Positions 8,711 through 18,086 of a stretch of DNA of 64,000 nucleotides are shown here, in pieces (positions within the stretch are counted from its first letter, which is position 1; each line of letters starts with the position of its first letter). A program made the translations under genes and the position numbers. The notes beneath the pieces are model-generated. The model worked only from the letters and a program-made list of their open reading frames with translations. It was not told the origin of the DNA and made no database searches. Origin of the DNA: Sporolactobacillus sp. CQH2019 (lineage in GTDB: Bacteria; Bacillota; Bacilli; Bacillales; Sporolactobacillaceae). The stretch spans positions 67,942 to 131,941 of the forward strand of contig NZ_JARAJZ010000002.1 of NCBI RefSeq assembly GCF_028765345.1, written 5' to 3'.

Positions 8711-10546
8711 CTATTCTCGCTCAGCATTGTGAGTGTTCAATTGCTTTTTAATACCGATGATTTCGGACACAAGCCGGGCAGCCAGCTGATAATGGCCGCT
8801 TTGTTCCGCCCGCTTTCTCTCCTCTTCTTTATCCGCAATCACCGCCGCTTTGGAATGCCTGATGACCTGATCGATGCAGTCTTCAATTTCTCTTTCTTCC
8901 GCCTGATCACTTATAGGTATCATAGATAATTCCACGGCTTTCTGCTGAAGACCGGGGTCTTCAAGACGCTGGATAAACAGTCCTTCATCAGGCGGATTGC
9001 CCCCCTCATAATAGGCATACAGATGTGCAGCCAATGCCTGGTGCACGTCAACGGCAAAAGTCCCGCCCACTTTTTCCCGGACATATTCCGTCACTTTCCC
9101 GCTTCTCATCATTCTTGCGAGCAGCCTTCGCTCCGCCATTTCATAAGCGGGAGGAAGCCGGTCCGTCCGGTTTAAAATGACAGGGCGCACGCGGTCCCGG
9201 CGTTTTTCCGCCCTTTTTGCCGCTTTGTTGTACATCTGCGCCTGTCTCTTCAGTGCATCCAGAGAAATTGAAAATTCTTCAGCCAGCAATCTCAGATAAT
9301 GGTCACGTTCCACCGCTCCTTTAAGAGTACTGATTTCCCTCAACACTTCTTCGATGTAGAGCAGCCGATCTCCTTCATCACTCAGATTCCTTTTTCTTCT
9401 GAAGTAATCCATCTTGAAAGTCATCAGCGTTTGGCTCGCCCCTATTACATCACTTCTAAAACGTTCGCCGCCAAACTTGCGAATGTAGTCATCGGGGTCC
9501 ATTCCTTCAGGCATTTTAGCGATTTTCACAATTTTACTGCGTTCCTGAAACATGGCCGCCGCGCGAAAACATGCTTCAATTCCGGCGCTGTCCGAGTCGT
9601 AGCAAATGACTACTGTCTCCGCCGCCCGGGAAAGCGCCGCCGCCTGTTCTTCGGTCAGCGACGTTCCCATTGAGGCGACGCTGTTCGTTATGCCGGCCTG
9701 ATGTGCGCGGATCACATCGACGTAGCCTTCGAGCAGTACCGCCTGATTGCTTTTTCGGATCGACGGCCTTGCCAGATGGTAACCATACAGAATTTTCCCC
9801 TTGTGGAAGAGAGAAGACTCCGGGGTATTCAGATATTTCGGTTTTTCATCGCCAAGCGTCCGTCCGGCGAAAGCGACCGTCTGTCCTCTCGGATTGAAAA
9901 TCGGAAAAATGATCCGGTTGCGGAAACGATCAAAATACTTATTGTCAAAACCGCGTTTGCCGATCAGCCCGGCCTTCTCCATCTGTTCGAGGTTCACCCG
10001 CCTTCTCTCCATCAGAGAAGTGGCTGCCTCCCAGCTGTCCACCGCGTAGCCGAGCTGAAAGCGCTCAATCATCTCTTTTGTAAATCCGCGATCAATCAGG
10101 TAATCGATGCCAGGTTTGCCATACTTTGCAGTCACCAGCAAATAATGATAAAATTTCGTTAACAGGCTCATACCCTCGGATAGTTGTTTTCTGCTTTGAT
10201 CGGCATGCTCTCCGGCAGAAGTATTTGAGAAAGAGGAGCCCAGATCGATTTTTGCCCTGTCTGCAAGCAACTGCGCCGCCTCTGAAAAGGACATCCCTTC
10301 GATTTCCATAATAAATGTGAACAGATTTCCTCCCGCACCGCACCCGAAGCAATGATAAAGCTGTTTATCCGGGGATACGGAAAAAGAAGGGGTGCGTTCG
10401 CTGTGAAAAGGACACAGGCCTATAAAATTTCTCCCTTGCTTCCTCAACTGAACATAATCGCCGATGATATCGACAATATCGAGTGACTTTCTGATTTTCT
10501 CAATGGTTTCTTCCTGCAGCCGCACTTTGCCATGCACCACCAACAT
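8711..10546 (-). CDS. dnaG: DNA primase
   Basis: Makes RNA primers at the replication fork and binds the replicative helicase through its C-terminus; 611 aa. The N-terminal CHC2 zinc site is visible as LCPFHSERTPSFSVSPDKQ followed by YHCFGCGAGGN. The TOPRIM catalytic part has AVLLEGYVDVIRAHQAG and VICYDSDSAG. The C-terminal roughly 150 residues form the helical helicase-binding domain. It lies between yqxD and sigA. Confidence 0.97.
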   Translation of the reverse strand: MLVVHGKVRLQEETIEKIRKSLDIVDIIGDYVQLRKQGRNFIGLCPFHSERTPSFSVSPDKQLYHCFGCGAGGNLFTFIMEIEGMSFSEAAQLLADRAKIDLGSSFSNTSAGEHADQSRKQLSEGMSLLTKFYHYLLVTAKYGKPGIDYLIDRGFTKEMIERFQLGYAVDSWEAATSLMERRRVNLEQMEKAGLIGKRGFDNKYFDRFRNRIIFPIFNPRGQTVAFAGRTLGDEKPKYLNTPESSLFHKGKILYGYHLARPSIRKSNQAVLLEGYVDVIRAHQAGITNSVASMGTSLTEEQAAALSRAAETVVICYDSDSAGIEACFRAAAMFQERSKIVKIAKMPEGMDPDDYIRKFGGERFRSDVIGASQTLMTFKMDYFRRKRNLSDEGDRLLYIEEVLREISTLKGAVERDHYLRLLAEEFSISLDALKRQAQMYNKAAKRAEKRRDRVRPVILNRTDRLPPAYEMAERRLLARMMRSGKVTEYVREKVGGTFAVDVHQALAAHLYAYYEGGNPPDEGLFIQRLEDPGLQQKAVELSMIPISDQAEEREIEDCIDQVIRHSKAAVIADKEEERKRAEQSGHYQLAARLVSEIIGIKKQLNTHNAERE

Positions 10547-10562
10547 ATTACTTATTTATATC

Positions 10563-11015
10563 CTAATGACCTAAACGGCATAACAAATTTGTCAGAGCAG
10601 CCGAAAATTTTTTCCGATCCTCCGCGGCAAACGGCTTCGGTCCCCTGATTCTCCTTCCCGCAGCACGCGATTTGCGGGATATATACCGCCTGTTCAGAAT
10701 TTCCGGAACATCCCTCTCCATGATCTCCCTTCCGCGATCAGATAAAACGGACACCCCGCGGCCGGCAAGCAGGCCGGCGAGCCCCATATCCTGTGTCACA
10801 ACGGCATCGCCCGGCCGGGCATGGTTTAGGATATAGAGATCGGCGGCTTCCTTCTCCTGATCCACAAAAATCCATGCTGATTGCCGGTCGGGGCTGAACC
10901 CGGCATAAGAAGCAACAAAAACAGCCTGAATGTCGTACAATCCGGCACAGTCGACAATTTCTTTTTTTACAGGGCATGCGTCCGCATCGACATATAACGT
11001 GATTTTATTCACCAT
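10563..11015 (-). CDS. yqxD: YaiI/YqxD family DUF188 protein
   Basis: PIN-like nuclease-fold family of unknown role, 150 aa. Conserved features are the N-terminal YVDADACPVKKEI, the central GDAVVTQDMGLAGLLAGRG with its acidic residue, and RRIRGPKPF near the C-terminus. It is the first gene of the yqxD-dnaG-sigA operon, 16 bp before dnaG, as in B. subtilis. The acidic residues fit a metal-dependent nuclease, but no activity is established. Confidence 0.88.
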   Translation of the reverse strand: MVNKITLYVDADACPVKKEIVDCAGLYDIQAVFVASYAGFSPDRQSAWIFVDQEKEAADLYILNHARPGDAVVTQDMGLAGLLAGRGVSVLSDRGREIMERDVPEILNRRYISRKSRAAGRRIRGPKPFAAEDRKKFSAALTNLLCRLGH

Positions 11016-11059
11016 AATTAATAATTCTCTAACTTCCTTTATAAATCCTTCTTGTCTTT

Positions 11060-11088
11060 TTATGTTTTTATATTGCCAATATTGTCAA
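11060..11088 (-). promoter_or_regulatory. Probable sigma-A promoter of yqxD-dnaG-sigA
   Basis: A perfect -35 TTGACA on the minus strand (11083-11088) is followed by an AT-rich stretch. The -10 match is only fair (ACATAA or CATAAA at a 17-18 bp spacing). It sits about 45 bp before yqxD. Confidence 0.45.
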
Positions 11089-11204
11089 AAAATGCGGAGA
11101 GGGTTTTTCAATCTGTCCGGCACGCCGTTCCGGATCAATATTTTTTCAGATCAGAGCGGAGCAACGGCACCGCGCCTGCAAACGCCGCAGGATCTGCGAG
11201 AAAA

Positions 11205-12014
11205 TCAGCCGATTTCACTCATCGATTTCAGTATTTCATTAGCCGTTTCCTCGACTGCACGAAATGACACGTCGATTACCCTGCAGCCTATACGCCGGAC
11301 AATCTCGTCGAAATATCGCTGCTCTTCATTAATGCGGTCCAGGTTCGCATAATTTGCTCCTCCGTCCAGTCCAAGCGCGGCAAGCCGTTCCATACGGATC
11401 GAGTTCAGACGTTTCGTGCTGATTTTCAATCCGAAGCAGTGTTTCGGATTGATCTTAAAAAGTTCTTCGGGAGGATCGACTTCCGGAACAATGGGGACAT
11501 TCGCTACTTTATATTTTTTGACGGCCAGAAATTGTGAAAGCGGCGTTTTGGACGTACGGGAGATGCCGATCAGCACGATATCCGCAAATAAAATGCCGCG
11601 TGTATCTTTACAATCATCATATTTCACCGCAAATTCGATGGCTTCCATCTTTCGAAAATAGTCTTCGTCCAATTGATGAGAAAGCCCGGGTTCCCCCAAA
11701 GGTTTTTTACCGAAAAACAGGCTTAATCCGTCGACCATCTCGCTCATCAGATCGAGATACTGGATTCCCGCTTCCATGGCTTTCGCTGTAAAATAGCGGC
11801 TTAAATTAGGCATCACCAGAGTAAACACGACATAAGCGTGATCCTTTTTCGCCGAAGCAACCAAATCGTCAATCTTTTTTGTATCGCGGACAAATGAAAA
11901 CTGTTCGATCTCAACATTTGTCTGCCCGAACTGGCTTGCTGCCGCCCAGACAACCGACTCGGCCGTTTCGCCGAGAGAATCGGAGACAACATAGATCAGG
12001 TGGCGTTCAGTCAT
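11205..12014 (-). CDS. yqfL: Pyruvate, phosphate dikinase regulatory protein family (PpsR/YqfL)
   Basis: DUF299 family: bifunctional ADP-dependent serine/threonine kinase and phosphorylase acting on PEP-synthesising dikinases; 269 aa. The N-terminus MTERHLIYVVSDSLGETAE is typical, and the nucleotide-binding loop is VLIGISRTSKTPLSQFLA. In B. subtilis yqfL lies next to ccpN and has been linked to gluconeogenic control, and it lies next to ccpN here too. The true substrate in this organism is unknown, because no dikinase gene is in the window. Confidence 0.9.
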   Translation of the reverse strand: MTERHLIYVVSDSLGETAESVVWAAASQFGQTNVEIEQFSFVRDTKKIDDLVASAKKDHAYVVFTLVMPNLSRYFTAKAMEAGIQYLDLMSEMVDGLSLFFGKKPLGEPGLSHQLDEDYFRKMEAIEFAVKYDDCKDTRGILFADIVLIGISRTSKTPLSQFLAVKKYKVANVPIVPEVDPPEELFKINPKHCFGLKISTKRLNSIRMERLAALGLDGGANYANLDRINEEQRYFDEIVRRIGCRVIDVSFRAVEETANEILKSMSEIG

Positions 12015-12094
12015 TTACATTCCTCCCAAGTATCATATCCCTTGTCTTCCGGGGTGAAGCGCCGGCATGATTCAGGATTTTCTGCCCGGACTGA

Positions 12095-12724
12095 TCACTC
12101 ATCAGTCCCTCCGGCAAGCTCGACAAAAGCTTTGGTAATATTCGTTTTCGTGATCCGCCCGACAACTTCCAGCCCGTCCCCTTTGGCCCGGACAACCGGC
12201 AAAGCGTCGATCTCTCTCGATATAAGCAGTTCGGCAACGTCAATCACGGCATCATCGCTGCGGCAAAAAGTGATATTCGGCATCCGGGACATAATCATGC
12301 TGATCGGCACATGGTTCATATCCTGAGACCCGATCGCCGTTCGCAAGAGATCTTTTCGCGAAAGGACTCCGGAAAGCAGGCCTTGATCATTAACAATAAA
12401 AAGAGAACCGACGTCTTCCAGAAACATGGCACATACCGCTTCATAAGCCGACGAAGATTCTTTGACAACAACCGGAAGAGACTGATAATTCCTTACTTTC
12501 ATTTTTCTAATCTGATTGGAAAGCAATGTTGAAAGGGTCTGACCGGTGTAAAAGTAGCCGACACGCGGCCTCGCATCAAGAAACTCGGCCATGGTTAAGA
12601 TGGCAAGATCCGGCCGCAGGGTTGCACGCGTCACATGAAGTTTTTCCGCGATCTGCTCCCCGGTTACCGGCGCACCTTCTTTCACAATTTCAATAATTTT
12701 TTTTTGCCGCTCATTCAGTTCCAT
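12095..12724 (-). CDS. ccpN: CcpN-type transcriptional repressor, HTH plus two CBS domains
   Basis: Represses gluconeogenic genes such as gapB and pckA under glycolytic conditions in B. subtilis. ATG 12724 gives 209 aa starting MELNERQKKII; an in-frame ATG at 12745 would add seven residues. Residues 1-65 form a helix-turn-helix with HVTRATLRPDLAILTMAEFL. Two CBS domains follow, at about 75-135 and 142-205 (SSAYEAVCAMFLEDVGSLFI, DALPVVRAKGDGLEVVGRIT). glyQS, which separates ccpN from recO in B. subtilis, is absent. Confidence 0.92.
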   Translation of the reverse strand: MELNERQKKIIEIVKEGAPVTGEQIAEKLHVTRATLRPDLAILTMAEFLDARPRVGYFYTGQTLSTLLSNQIRKMKVRNYQSLPVVVKESSSAYEAVCAMFLEDVGSLFIVNDQGLLSGVLSRKDLLRTAIGSQDMNHVPISMIMSRMPNITFCRSDDAVIDVAELLISREIDALPVVRAKGDGLEVVGRITKTNITKAFVELAGGTDE

Positions 12725-12814
12725 CCGTTTCCCCTGCCCTTTCATATCTCTGTGTGCAACGCATGACGGTCCGATCAGCCGTTATCCCTGCCCCACGAAC
12801 AGTACCGCAGCGTT

Positions 12815-13561
12815 TCATTCGGTCCGAAACCTGGACAGCTGCTCAATAAAACGCCAGGCACGCAGTTTCAATCCCGCGTTTTGTTCATAGTAAACAGCAA
12901 TCAATGATTCGATTTCTTCTATGGTTTTACGCTTCAGCGACACATGCCCGATCCGCGCAATCGGAATATGTTTAAAAAGTGACAGCAGTTTTGCAGCCGG
13001 AACCGAGACAGGAATCGCATGAGGGTCCGCACCCGCGCAATCGGAGCAGAGAATCCCTCCTCCGGATACAGAAAATCTGACTTGTTCGCTTTGTCTGCCG
13101 CAGCGGATGCAGCGATCCACCTCTGGATCGATTCCGGCAATGCGCATCATTTTCACCGCAAAAATCGCCGCAAGCACAGCAGCATCCGTTCCTTTCTCCA
13201 TTAACAGAAGTGTATCCCTGAGCATATGATAAAGCCCGCTGTAAGCTTTGCCTTCTTCAGTCAGCCGGTCCGTCAGCTCAAGCATGACGGCCGCATAACC
13301 CGCTTTTTCAATATCTTCCATGATGTGTCTGAGAGGATTCAGTCCCTCGGCCTGATATAACATGCCAAGGCCCCTGCCTTTTTGGAAGAGACAGAGGCCG
13401 TAAAAAAGGACATGGCTGACTGACGAAAGGGGACTCCTCGGCTTTTTTGCCCCTCTTGCCATCAACCCTATCTTTCCGTATTCTTCAGTAAAAAGGGTCA
13501 CGATTTTATTCGTTTCCCCATAATCCGTCGTGCGAATGATGATACCTTCCGCTTTGATCAT
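12815..13561 (-). CDS. recO: DNA repair protein RecO
   Basis: Loads RecA onto SSB-coated DNA with RecR in the RecFOR pathway. ATG 13561, spaced well from GGGTGAT, gives 248 aa starting MIKAEGIIIRTTDYGETNK. The N-terminal OB fold continues to about residue 80. The helical part carries a zinc site, CIRCGRQ paired with ILCSDCAGA. It heads recO-side genes leading from yqzL and era, transcribed in the same direction. Confidence 0.95.
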   Translation of the reverse strand: MIKAEGIIIRTTDYGETNKIVTLFTEEYGKIGLMARGAKKPRSPLSSVSHVLFYGLCLFQKGRGLGMLYQAEGLNPLRHIMEDIEKAGYAAVMLELTDRLTEEGKAYSGLYHMLRDTLLLMEKGTDAAVLAAIFAVKMMRIAGIDPEVDRCIRCGRQSEQVRFSVSGGGILCSDCAGADPHAIPVSVPAAKLLSLFKHIPIARIGHVSLKRKTIEEIESLIAVYYEQNAGLKLRAWRFIEQLSRFRTE

Positions 13562-13602
13562 CAAAGCGATCACCCGTTTCCCTCATCTTGCTTGATTTTT
13601 GC

Positions 13603-13740
13603 TTATCCGGCAGGTTCGGATAGGCCGGACAGGGGCTCCGCCGCCGACTGTCCCTCGCCATCTTGTTCTATTTCCCTCATCAGCAGATAGACATCGATGC
13701 TCCCGGTCATACAAAAAGTCCACCAAGCTAAGTCTAACAT
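13603..13740 (-). CDS. yqzL: YqzL family small protein
   Basis: A 45-aa protein between era and recO, where B. subtilis has yqzL. The sequence starts MLDLAWWTFCMTGSIDVYLL, matching the family pattern of aromatic residues, then T-G-x-(I/V)-D-x-Y-L-L and an acidic tail. The ribosome site GAAGGGAAACTC precedes ATG 13740. The function of the family is unknown. Confidence 0.8.
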   Translation of the reverse strand: MLDLAWWTFCMTGSIDVYLLMREIEQDGEGQSAAEPLSGLSEPAG

Positions 13741-13847
13741 GAGTTTCCCTTCTTTCCCATTTTTTCGCCTCGTCTGTTATAGCGTCTGCGAAAAATACGG
13801 AATCATGAGAAGAAATGATTGCTAATTGAGCGCGGAACTGTAAGGCT

Positions 13848-14756
13848 TTACTCTTTTTCGTCGTCGATATAGCCAAAATTTTTCAGCTCTTCTTCTTTAT
13901 CGCGCCAGTCTTTATCGACTTTCACCCACAGTTCGAGAAAGACCTTCGAGCCGATCAGCGCTTCAATTTCCTTTCTGGCCAGTGTGCCGATTTTTTTCAG
14001 CATACTGCCCGCCTTTCCAATGATAATTCCCTTCTGCGAAGGACGTTCCACAACGATCGTCGCCTGAATATCAACGATGCCGCGATCTTTGTCGTGCTTC
14101 ATTTGTTCGATAATCACGGCGATGGAATGAGGGACTTCATCCCGGGTCATCTGAAGAATTTTTTCCCTGATCAGTTCAGAAACGATGAACCGCTCCGGAT
14201 GGTCGGTCACCTGATCGTCGGGGTAATACTTCGGACCGTCGGGCAGATAGCCGCGGATCTGTTTCATCAACGTTCCGACATTCTGTCCCTGCAAAGCGGA
14301 CACCGGAACAATTTCGGCGAAGCGGTACAGCTGCCGGTAGCGTTCGATAAGCGGAAGCAGGTCATCCGGGCGTACCTTGTCGATTTTATTGACGACAAGA
14401 AAAACGGGGGAGGCGGTCTTCTTCAAAAAGTCCATGATAAACTGGTCGCCTCTGCCGTAGCCCTGCTCCGCATCGATGATAAAGAGAGTCAGATCCACTT
14501 CGTTAAGCGTAGCCAGCGCCGTCGCCGTCATGACCTCTCCGAGTCTGTGTTTCGGTTTATGTATCCCCGGCGTATCGATAAAAATAATCTGTTCGTCATC
14601 CGTCGTGTAAATGCCGCGGATTTTATTTCGCGTCGTCTGCGCCTTATCGCTCATTATAGCGATTTTCTGGCCGAGAACCTGATTCAGAAGTGTTGATTTT
14701 CCGACATTCGGCCGGCCGATAATTGCGACAAAACCGGACTTAAATGATTCGCTCAT
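13848..14756 (-). CDS. era: GTPase Era
   Basis: Ras-like GTPase that binds 16S rRNA near its 3' end and is needed for 30S maturation; 302 aa. GTPase motifs are [12 protein letters not shown] (G1), DTPGIHKPK (G3) and VVNKIDKV (G4). The C-terminal KH domain carries [20 protein letters not shown]. The start ATG overlaps the stop of the cdd remnant (ATGA), so its translation may still be coupled to that frame. Confidence 0.97.
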   Translation of the reverse strand: MSESFKSGFVAIIGRPNVGKSTLLNQVLGQKIAIMSDKAQTTRNKIRGIYTTDDEQIIFIDTPGIHKPKHRLGEVMTATALATLNEVDLTLFIIDAEQGYGRGDQFIMDFLKKTASPVFLVVNKIDKVRPDDLLPLIERYRQLYRFAEIVPVSALQGQNVGTLMKQIRGYLPDGPKYYPDDQVTDHPERFIVSELIREKILQMTRDEVPHSIAVIIEQMKHDKDRGIVDIQATIVVERPSQKGIIIGKAGSMLKKIGTLARKEIEALIGSKVFLELWVKVDKDWRDKEEELKNFGYIDDEKE

Positions 14757-14938
14757 TTTTTCATATCCCCCGCTTCAAAGGTCCGCGGAAGCGGTCCTTC
14801 GGCCGCGTTCCCGCCACGGAACCCGCCCGCAACTTTGCCGGGTTTCGTTGAAAAGGCACGCGCCTGAAAATATGCATCGGGTGCATCGGCACCATTCATT
14901 GCTTTTCGCGCTGCCGCCATTAGCTGTTCATCTTTCAT
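14753..14938 (-). pseudogene. cdd: Remnant of cytidine deaminase cdd, 61 codons
   Basis: In B. subtilis cdd sits directly upstream of era. Here the slot holds a 61-codon frame with recognisable cdd parts: MKDEQLMAAARKAM (like the N-terminal helix), DAPDAYFQ (like APYSKFQVGA), KVAGGFRGGNAAEG (like KVYRGCNIENAAYG). The catalytic C-A-E segment and the PCxxC zinc ligands are gone, and the frame ends where they should begin. It cannot be an active deaminase. A ribosome site (AAGAGTGA) and the ATGA overlap with era suggest the stub survives as a translational leader for era. The alignment is by eye. Confidence 0.55.
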
Positions 14939-14967
14939 TTGTTTCACTCTTTTCTTCCGAAAACGGA

Positions 14968-15339
14968 TTAATGCAGCGTGCTGTACACGATAAAAAAATA
15001 AATAACGGCCGCCATGACGGAAAACCACCATACGGCGGCGGCGGCCGTATCTTTTGCCGCTTTCGCCATCGGATGATGCTCTTTAGTGACGAGGTCGACC
15101 AAGCGTTCGACCGCCGTGTTGACCAGTTCCAGGCTAATGACGCCGCCGATCAGAACAATAATGATCAGCATGTCCGTCAGCGGCACGCGGATGGCCAGCG
15201 AGAAAATGATCACGGCGGCAGCGGCGAACAGCTGAATGTGAATATTGCGCTCCTGGAAGAGGGCCAGGCGGAACCCGCAGATGGCATCTTTGAAGCTTTC
15301 TGAAAGGTGCTTATGTCTTCTTCTTTTATACTTTTCCAT
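14968..15339 (-). CDS. dgkA: Diacylglycerol/undecaprenol kinase family
   Basis: Small integral membrane kinase, 123 aa. In Gram-positive bacteria this family phosphorylates undecaprenol for the cell-wall lipid carrier. Three membrane helices are visible (IHIQLFAAAAVIIFSLAIRV, MLIIIVLIGGVISLELVNTA, TAAAAVWWFSVMAAVIYFFI). The catalytic signature is ELVNTAVERLVDLV followed by HHPMAKAAKDTAAAAV. It lies 2 bp after ybeY. Confidence 0.93.
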   Translation of the reverse strand: MEKYKRRRHKHLSESFKDAICGFRLALFQERNIHIQLFAAAAVIIFSLAIRVPLTDMLIIIVLIGGVISLELVNTAVERLVDLVTKEHHPMAKAAKDTAAAAVWWFSVMAAVIYFFIVYSTLH

Positions 15340-15341
15340 AG

Positions 15342-15818
15342 TCAGAACCTTTTCAATCCAAAAGAAGAAAGGATGTCCTCCTGAAGGCCGAACATTTTTT
15401 CTTCTTCCGCTTTCGTTGTGTGATCATAGCCGAGGAGATGAAGCAGGCCATGGATGATTAAAAACCCGAGCTCACGCTCAAATGAATGGTCATAGGCTTC
15501 GGCCTGCTCACGGGCTTTATCGATCGAAACGACGATGTCGCCGAGGACGCGCGGTTCGCCTTCCTCCGGAAGAATCGGAACCTCGCCCTCTTCCATTTCC
15601 TCCAGTGCAAAAGAGATCACATCGGTCGCCCTTTCGATTCCGCGATAGGTCCGGTTAATTTCCTGAATCCTTGGATTTCGGACGAAAGTCAGAGAGCATT
15701 CGATCTCCCCTTCCAGATTCAGAATTTCGGCTGCATGGTCGATCAGCCGGATCACCCATTGCTGCAGTTCGGCGCCGACTTCTCCGGTCTCATCATGTAT
15801 GTCAATCGTCATCGTCAT
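15342..15818 (-). CDS. ybeY: Endoribonuclease YbeY
   Basis: Zinc-dependent RNase involved in 16S rRNA maturation and ribosome quality control; 158 aa. The metal-binding motif HGLLHLLGYDH (HxxxHxxxxxH) is intact near the C-terminus, and the upstream conserved segments ATDVISFALEE and LGDIVVSIDKA are present. The start overlaps the end of pgpH by 4 bp, so the two are probably translationally coupled. Confidence 0.95.
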   Translation of the reverse strand: MTMTIDIHDETGEVGAELQQWVIRLIDHAAEILNLEGEIECSLTFVRNPRIQEINRTYRGIERATDVISFALEEMEEGEVPILPEEGEPRVLGDIVVSIDKAREQAEAYDHSFERELGFLIIHGLLHLLGYDHTTKAEEEKMFGLQEDILSSFGLKRF

Positions 15819-17965
15819 TTCCCGTTCACCTTTTTCATCTTTAGTTCTTTCGGATACTCAATGCGTGAATGATAAACACCTCTCAGTGTCTCATCAATCG
15901 ATTTTTCAACCCTCTTCAGGTCGCTCAGCGTGATCTCGCACTCATCAAACTGGCCGTCGCTCAAGCGGTCATTGAAAATGCTTTTTACCAGATTCTCTAC
16001 CTTGACCGGCGTCGGTTTTTTCATGGAACGTACCGCTGCTTCGATGCTGTCTGCAAGTTCAACGACGGCCGCCTCCCGCGTCTGCACTTTCGGTCCCGGA
16101 TAGCGGAACTCGCTTTCCGGAATCGGCTGTTCGCTCTGCTCCTGGGCCTTGGCATAGAAGTAGCGGAGAATCGTCGTGCCGTGATGCTGCTCGGCAATGT
16201 CGATAATTTCCTTCGGCATATGGTGTTTGCGTAAGATATCGGCGCCGTCATAGGGATGAGAAAAGATGATCGTCCGGCTCAGCTGAGGCGAAATTTTCTC
16301 ATGGGGATTGACCCCGTCAAGCTGATTTTCAACAAAAAACCTCGGACGCTTTGTTTTGCCGATATCGTGATAATACGAAGCGACCCGGGCAAGAAGCCCG
16401 TTCGCTCCGATCGCTTCGCACGCCCGTTCCGCCAGGTTGGCAACCATGACACTATGATGATAGGTTCCGGGCGCTTCAAGCAATATTTTTCTCAGAAGCG
16501 GCTGGCCCGGGTTCGACAATTCAATCAACCGTATCGGCGATAAAATGCCGAACCCCGCTTCAAAGAGCGGCATCACGCCGCTTGCCAGAATCACCGACAG
16601 GAAACCGGAAAGAAAGGCGAACCCCAGAGTCATTCCTGTTTCGGAAAGCGTGAACTGTGCATTTTGGAACATCATCAGGGAAAGAGCGGCCAGTACATTC
16701 ACAAGTGCGATGATTCCGCCCGTTAGAAAAATTTTCGGGCGGGTCTGTTTTCCTCTCAGTACCACCGCACCGGCAAGCGAAGAAAAAAGCAGATAAATAC
16801 CCGTCGGAGCGTCGAAAAGAGAGGCCTTCACACTGACCCCGAATATCACGCTTCCGATCAGGGAAAGGAGCATGCCGGAAACAATAGCCATCCGTTCGTT
16901 CAGCAGCATGCGAATCAGCAGCGTGCCGAAAGCGATCGGAATAATATACGTCAGTCCGGTAACGTTTGCCAGTCTGAGATAGCTGCAGATCTTGATAATG
17001 ACGGCCATTCCAAGAAAAATCAGGACGTAAATGCCGAGATATTTCAACGGAGTTTCTCCGCTCTTTGCTCTAAAGCGATTAAATTCGAGCCAGAACACGG
17101 CCGTTATGAACAGGGTGAGTAATAATAGGCCGATAAACGGAATAATATTAAAGTGTTCGTCCATTAATCCGACCAGTTTCAGCTGACGGATCATATCGCT
17201 CGTAACCAGTTCGCCCTTTCTGACAATCACTTCTCCCTGATGGATCATAATATTGCCGACATTACTGGCGGCCTCCTGCTTATTTTGCCTCGTCGTCGTC
17301 GGATCAAAAGTGTAGTTGGCCGTGATATAAGCGCGCAATATTTCATTCAGCGCACTCCGCATGCTGTCGTCCAGCACGGAGGACGGGAGCGAAGCCGAGG
17401 CTTTCGTTTGCACGCTCTCCAGATCATTCCAGCCGACCTTTCCGCTCATCGCTTCATAAATGCTTGTGCTGACGATATCCTGGGCAACCTGAAGATCGCG
17501 GTCCGACGCCGTCATCAGTGTTTTCATCGTCGTGTTCGATATTTTGGTGTCCGGAGATGCAGCAAGCCTGGCGGAAACCTTCCCGGCCGCCGCGTTCAGC
17601 TGCGCGGGAGTCGACTGGGCCGTTATTTTGTCTTCCTTTCTTACTGCGGATATCGTATCGAAAAGGTCTCCGGCTTTCTCGACCTGAATCAGCGCGAGAT
17701 TGCTGTTATATACATAAGCAGACGGCGTTGCCCCCATTGCCTCCTGTTTTTTTACCGCCGTTGCCTGCGTGTCGACTGCGTCGATCGGCGACTGAATATC
17801 GCTCGAAGCAATTTCATGAAGGCGGACGTTTGGATTTTTCGGCATCACACTGCCGATCATCAGTACATAAAGGACCACACAGACAATGGCGTAAATACCC
17901 CAGTCGGCAATATACCTGGCAAAGAATTTCTTTAGCTGACCTCTAAAAAGGAACGATGATGTCAT
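15815..17965 (-). CDS. pgpH: Cyclic-di-AMP phosphodiesterase PgpH (7TM-HD protein)
   Basis: Membrane-bound HD phosphodiesterase that degrades c-di-AMP, controlling potassium and turgor homeostasis; 716 aa. One N-terminal membrane segment precedes an extracellular 7TMR-HDED domain (about 45-270). Seven membrane helices follow (about 275-470). The cytosolic HD domain begins at TYHHSVMVANLAERACEAIG and has SYYHDIGKTKRP, ISPQLSRTIIFSHPYDG and AEQHHGTTIL. It corresponds to B. subtilis YqfF. Confidence 0.93.
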   Translation of the reverse strand: MTSSFLFRGQLKKFFARYIADWGIYAIVCVVLYVLMIGSVMPKNPNVRLHEIASSDIQSPIDAVDTQATAVKKQEAMGATPSAYVYNSNLALIQVEKAGDLFDTISAVRKEDKITAQSTPAQLNAAAGKVSARLAASPDTKISNTTMKTLMTASDRDLQVAQDIVSTSIYEAMSGKVGWNDLESVQTKASASLPSSVLDDSMRSALNEILRAYITANYTFDPTTTRQNKQEAASNVGNIMIHQGEVIVRKGELVTSDMIRQLKLVGLMDEHFNIIPFIGLLLLTLFITAVFWLEFNRFRAKSGETPLKYLGIYVLIFLGMAVIIKICSYLRLANVTGLTYIIPIAFGTLLIRMLLNERMAIVSGMLLSLIGSVIFGVSVKASLFDAPTGIYLLFSSLAGAVVLRGKQTRPKIFLTGGIIALVNVLAALSLMMFQNAQFTLSETGMTLGFAFLSGFLSVILASGVMPLFEAGFGILSPIRLIELSNPGQPLLRKILLEAPGTYHHSVMVANLAERACEAIGANGLLARVASYYHDIGKTKRPRFFVENQLDGVNPHEKISPQLSRTIIFSHPYDGADILRKHHMPKEIIDIAEQHHGTTILRYFYAKAQEQSEQPIPESEFRYPGPKVQTREAAVVELADSIEAAVRSMKKPTPVKVENLVKSIFNDRLSDGQFDECEITLSDLKRVEKSIDETLRGVYHSRIEYPKELKMKKVNGK

Positions 17966-18086
17966 GATTGTGCCTCCAAAACTTCACTGATGAAGTCAGT
18001 CACCACCGATCTCCGGCAACGACCGCGATCGTTTTCCGGGAAACAGGCCCCTTCTCGGGATGCATTCATTTTTCATCGGCGATCTG

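Noticed and set aside
12746-12814. T-box or glyQS remnant between ccpN and recO
   Set aside because: Only 69 bp are present and no T-box core sequence or synthetase fragment is visible.
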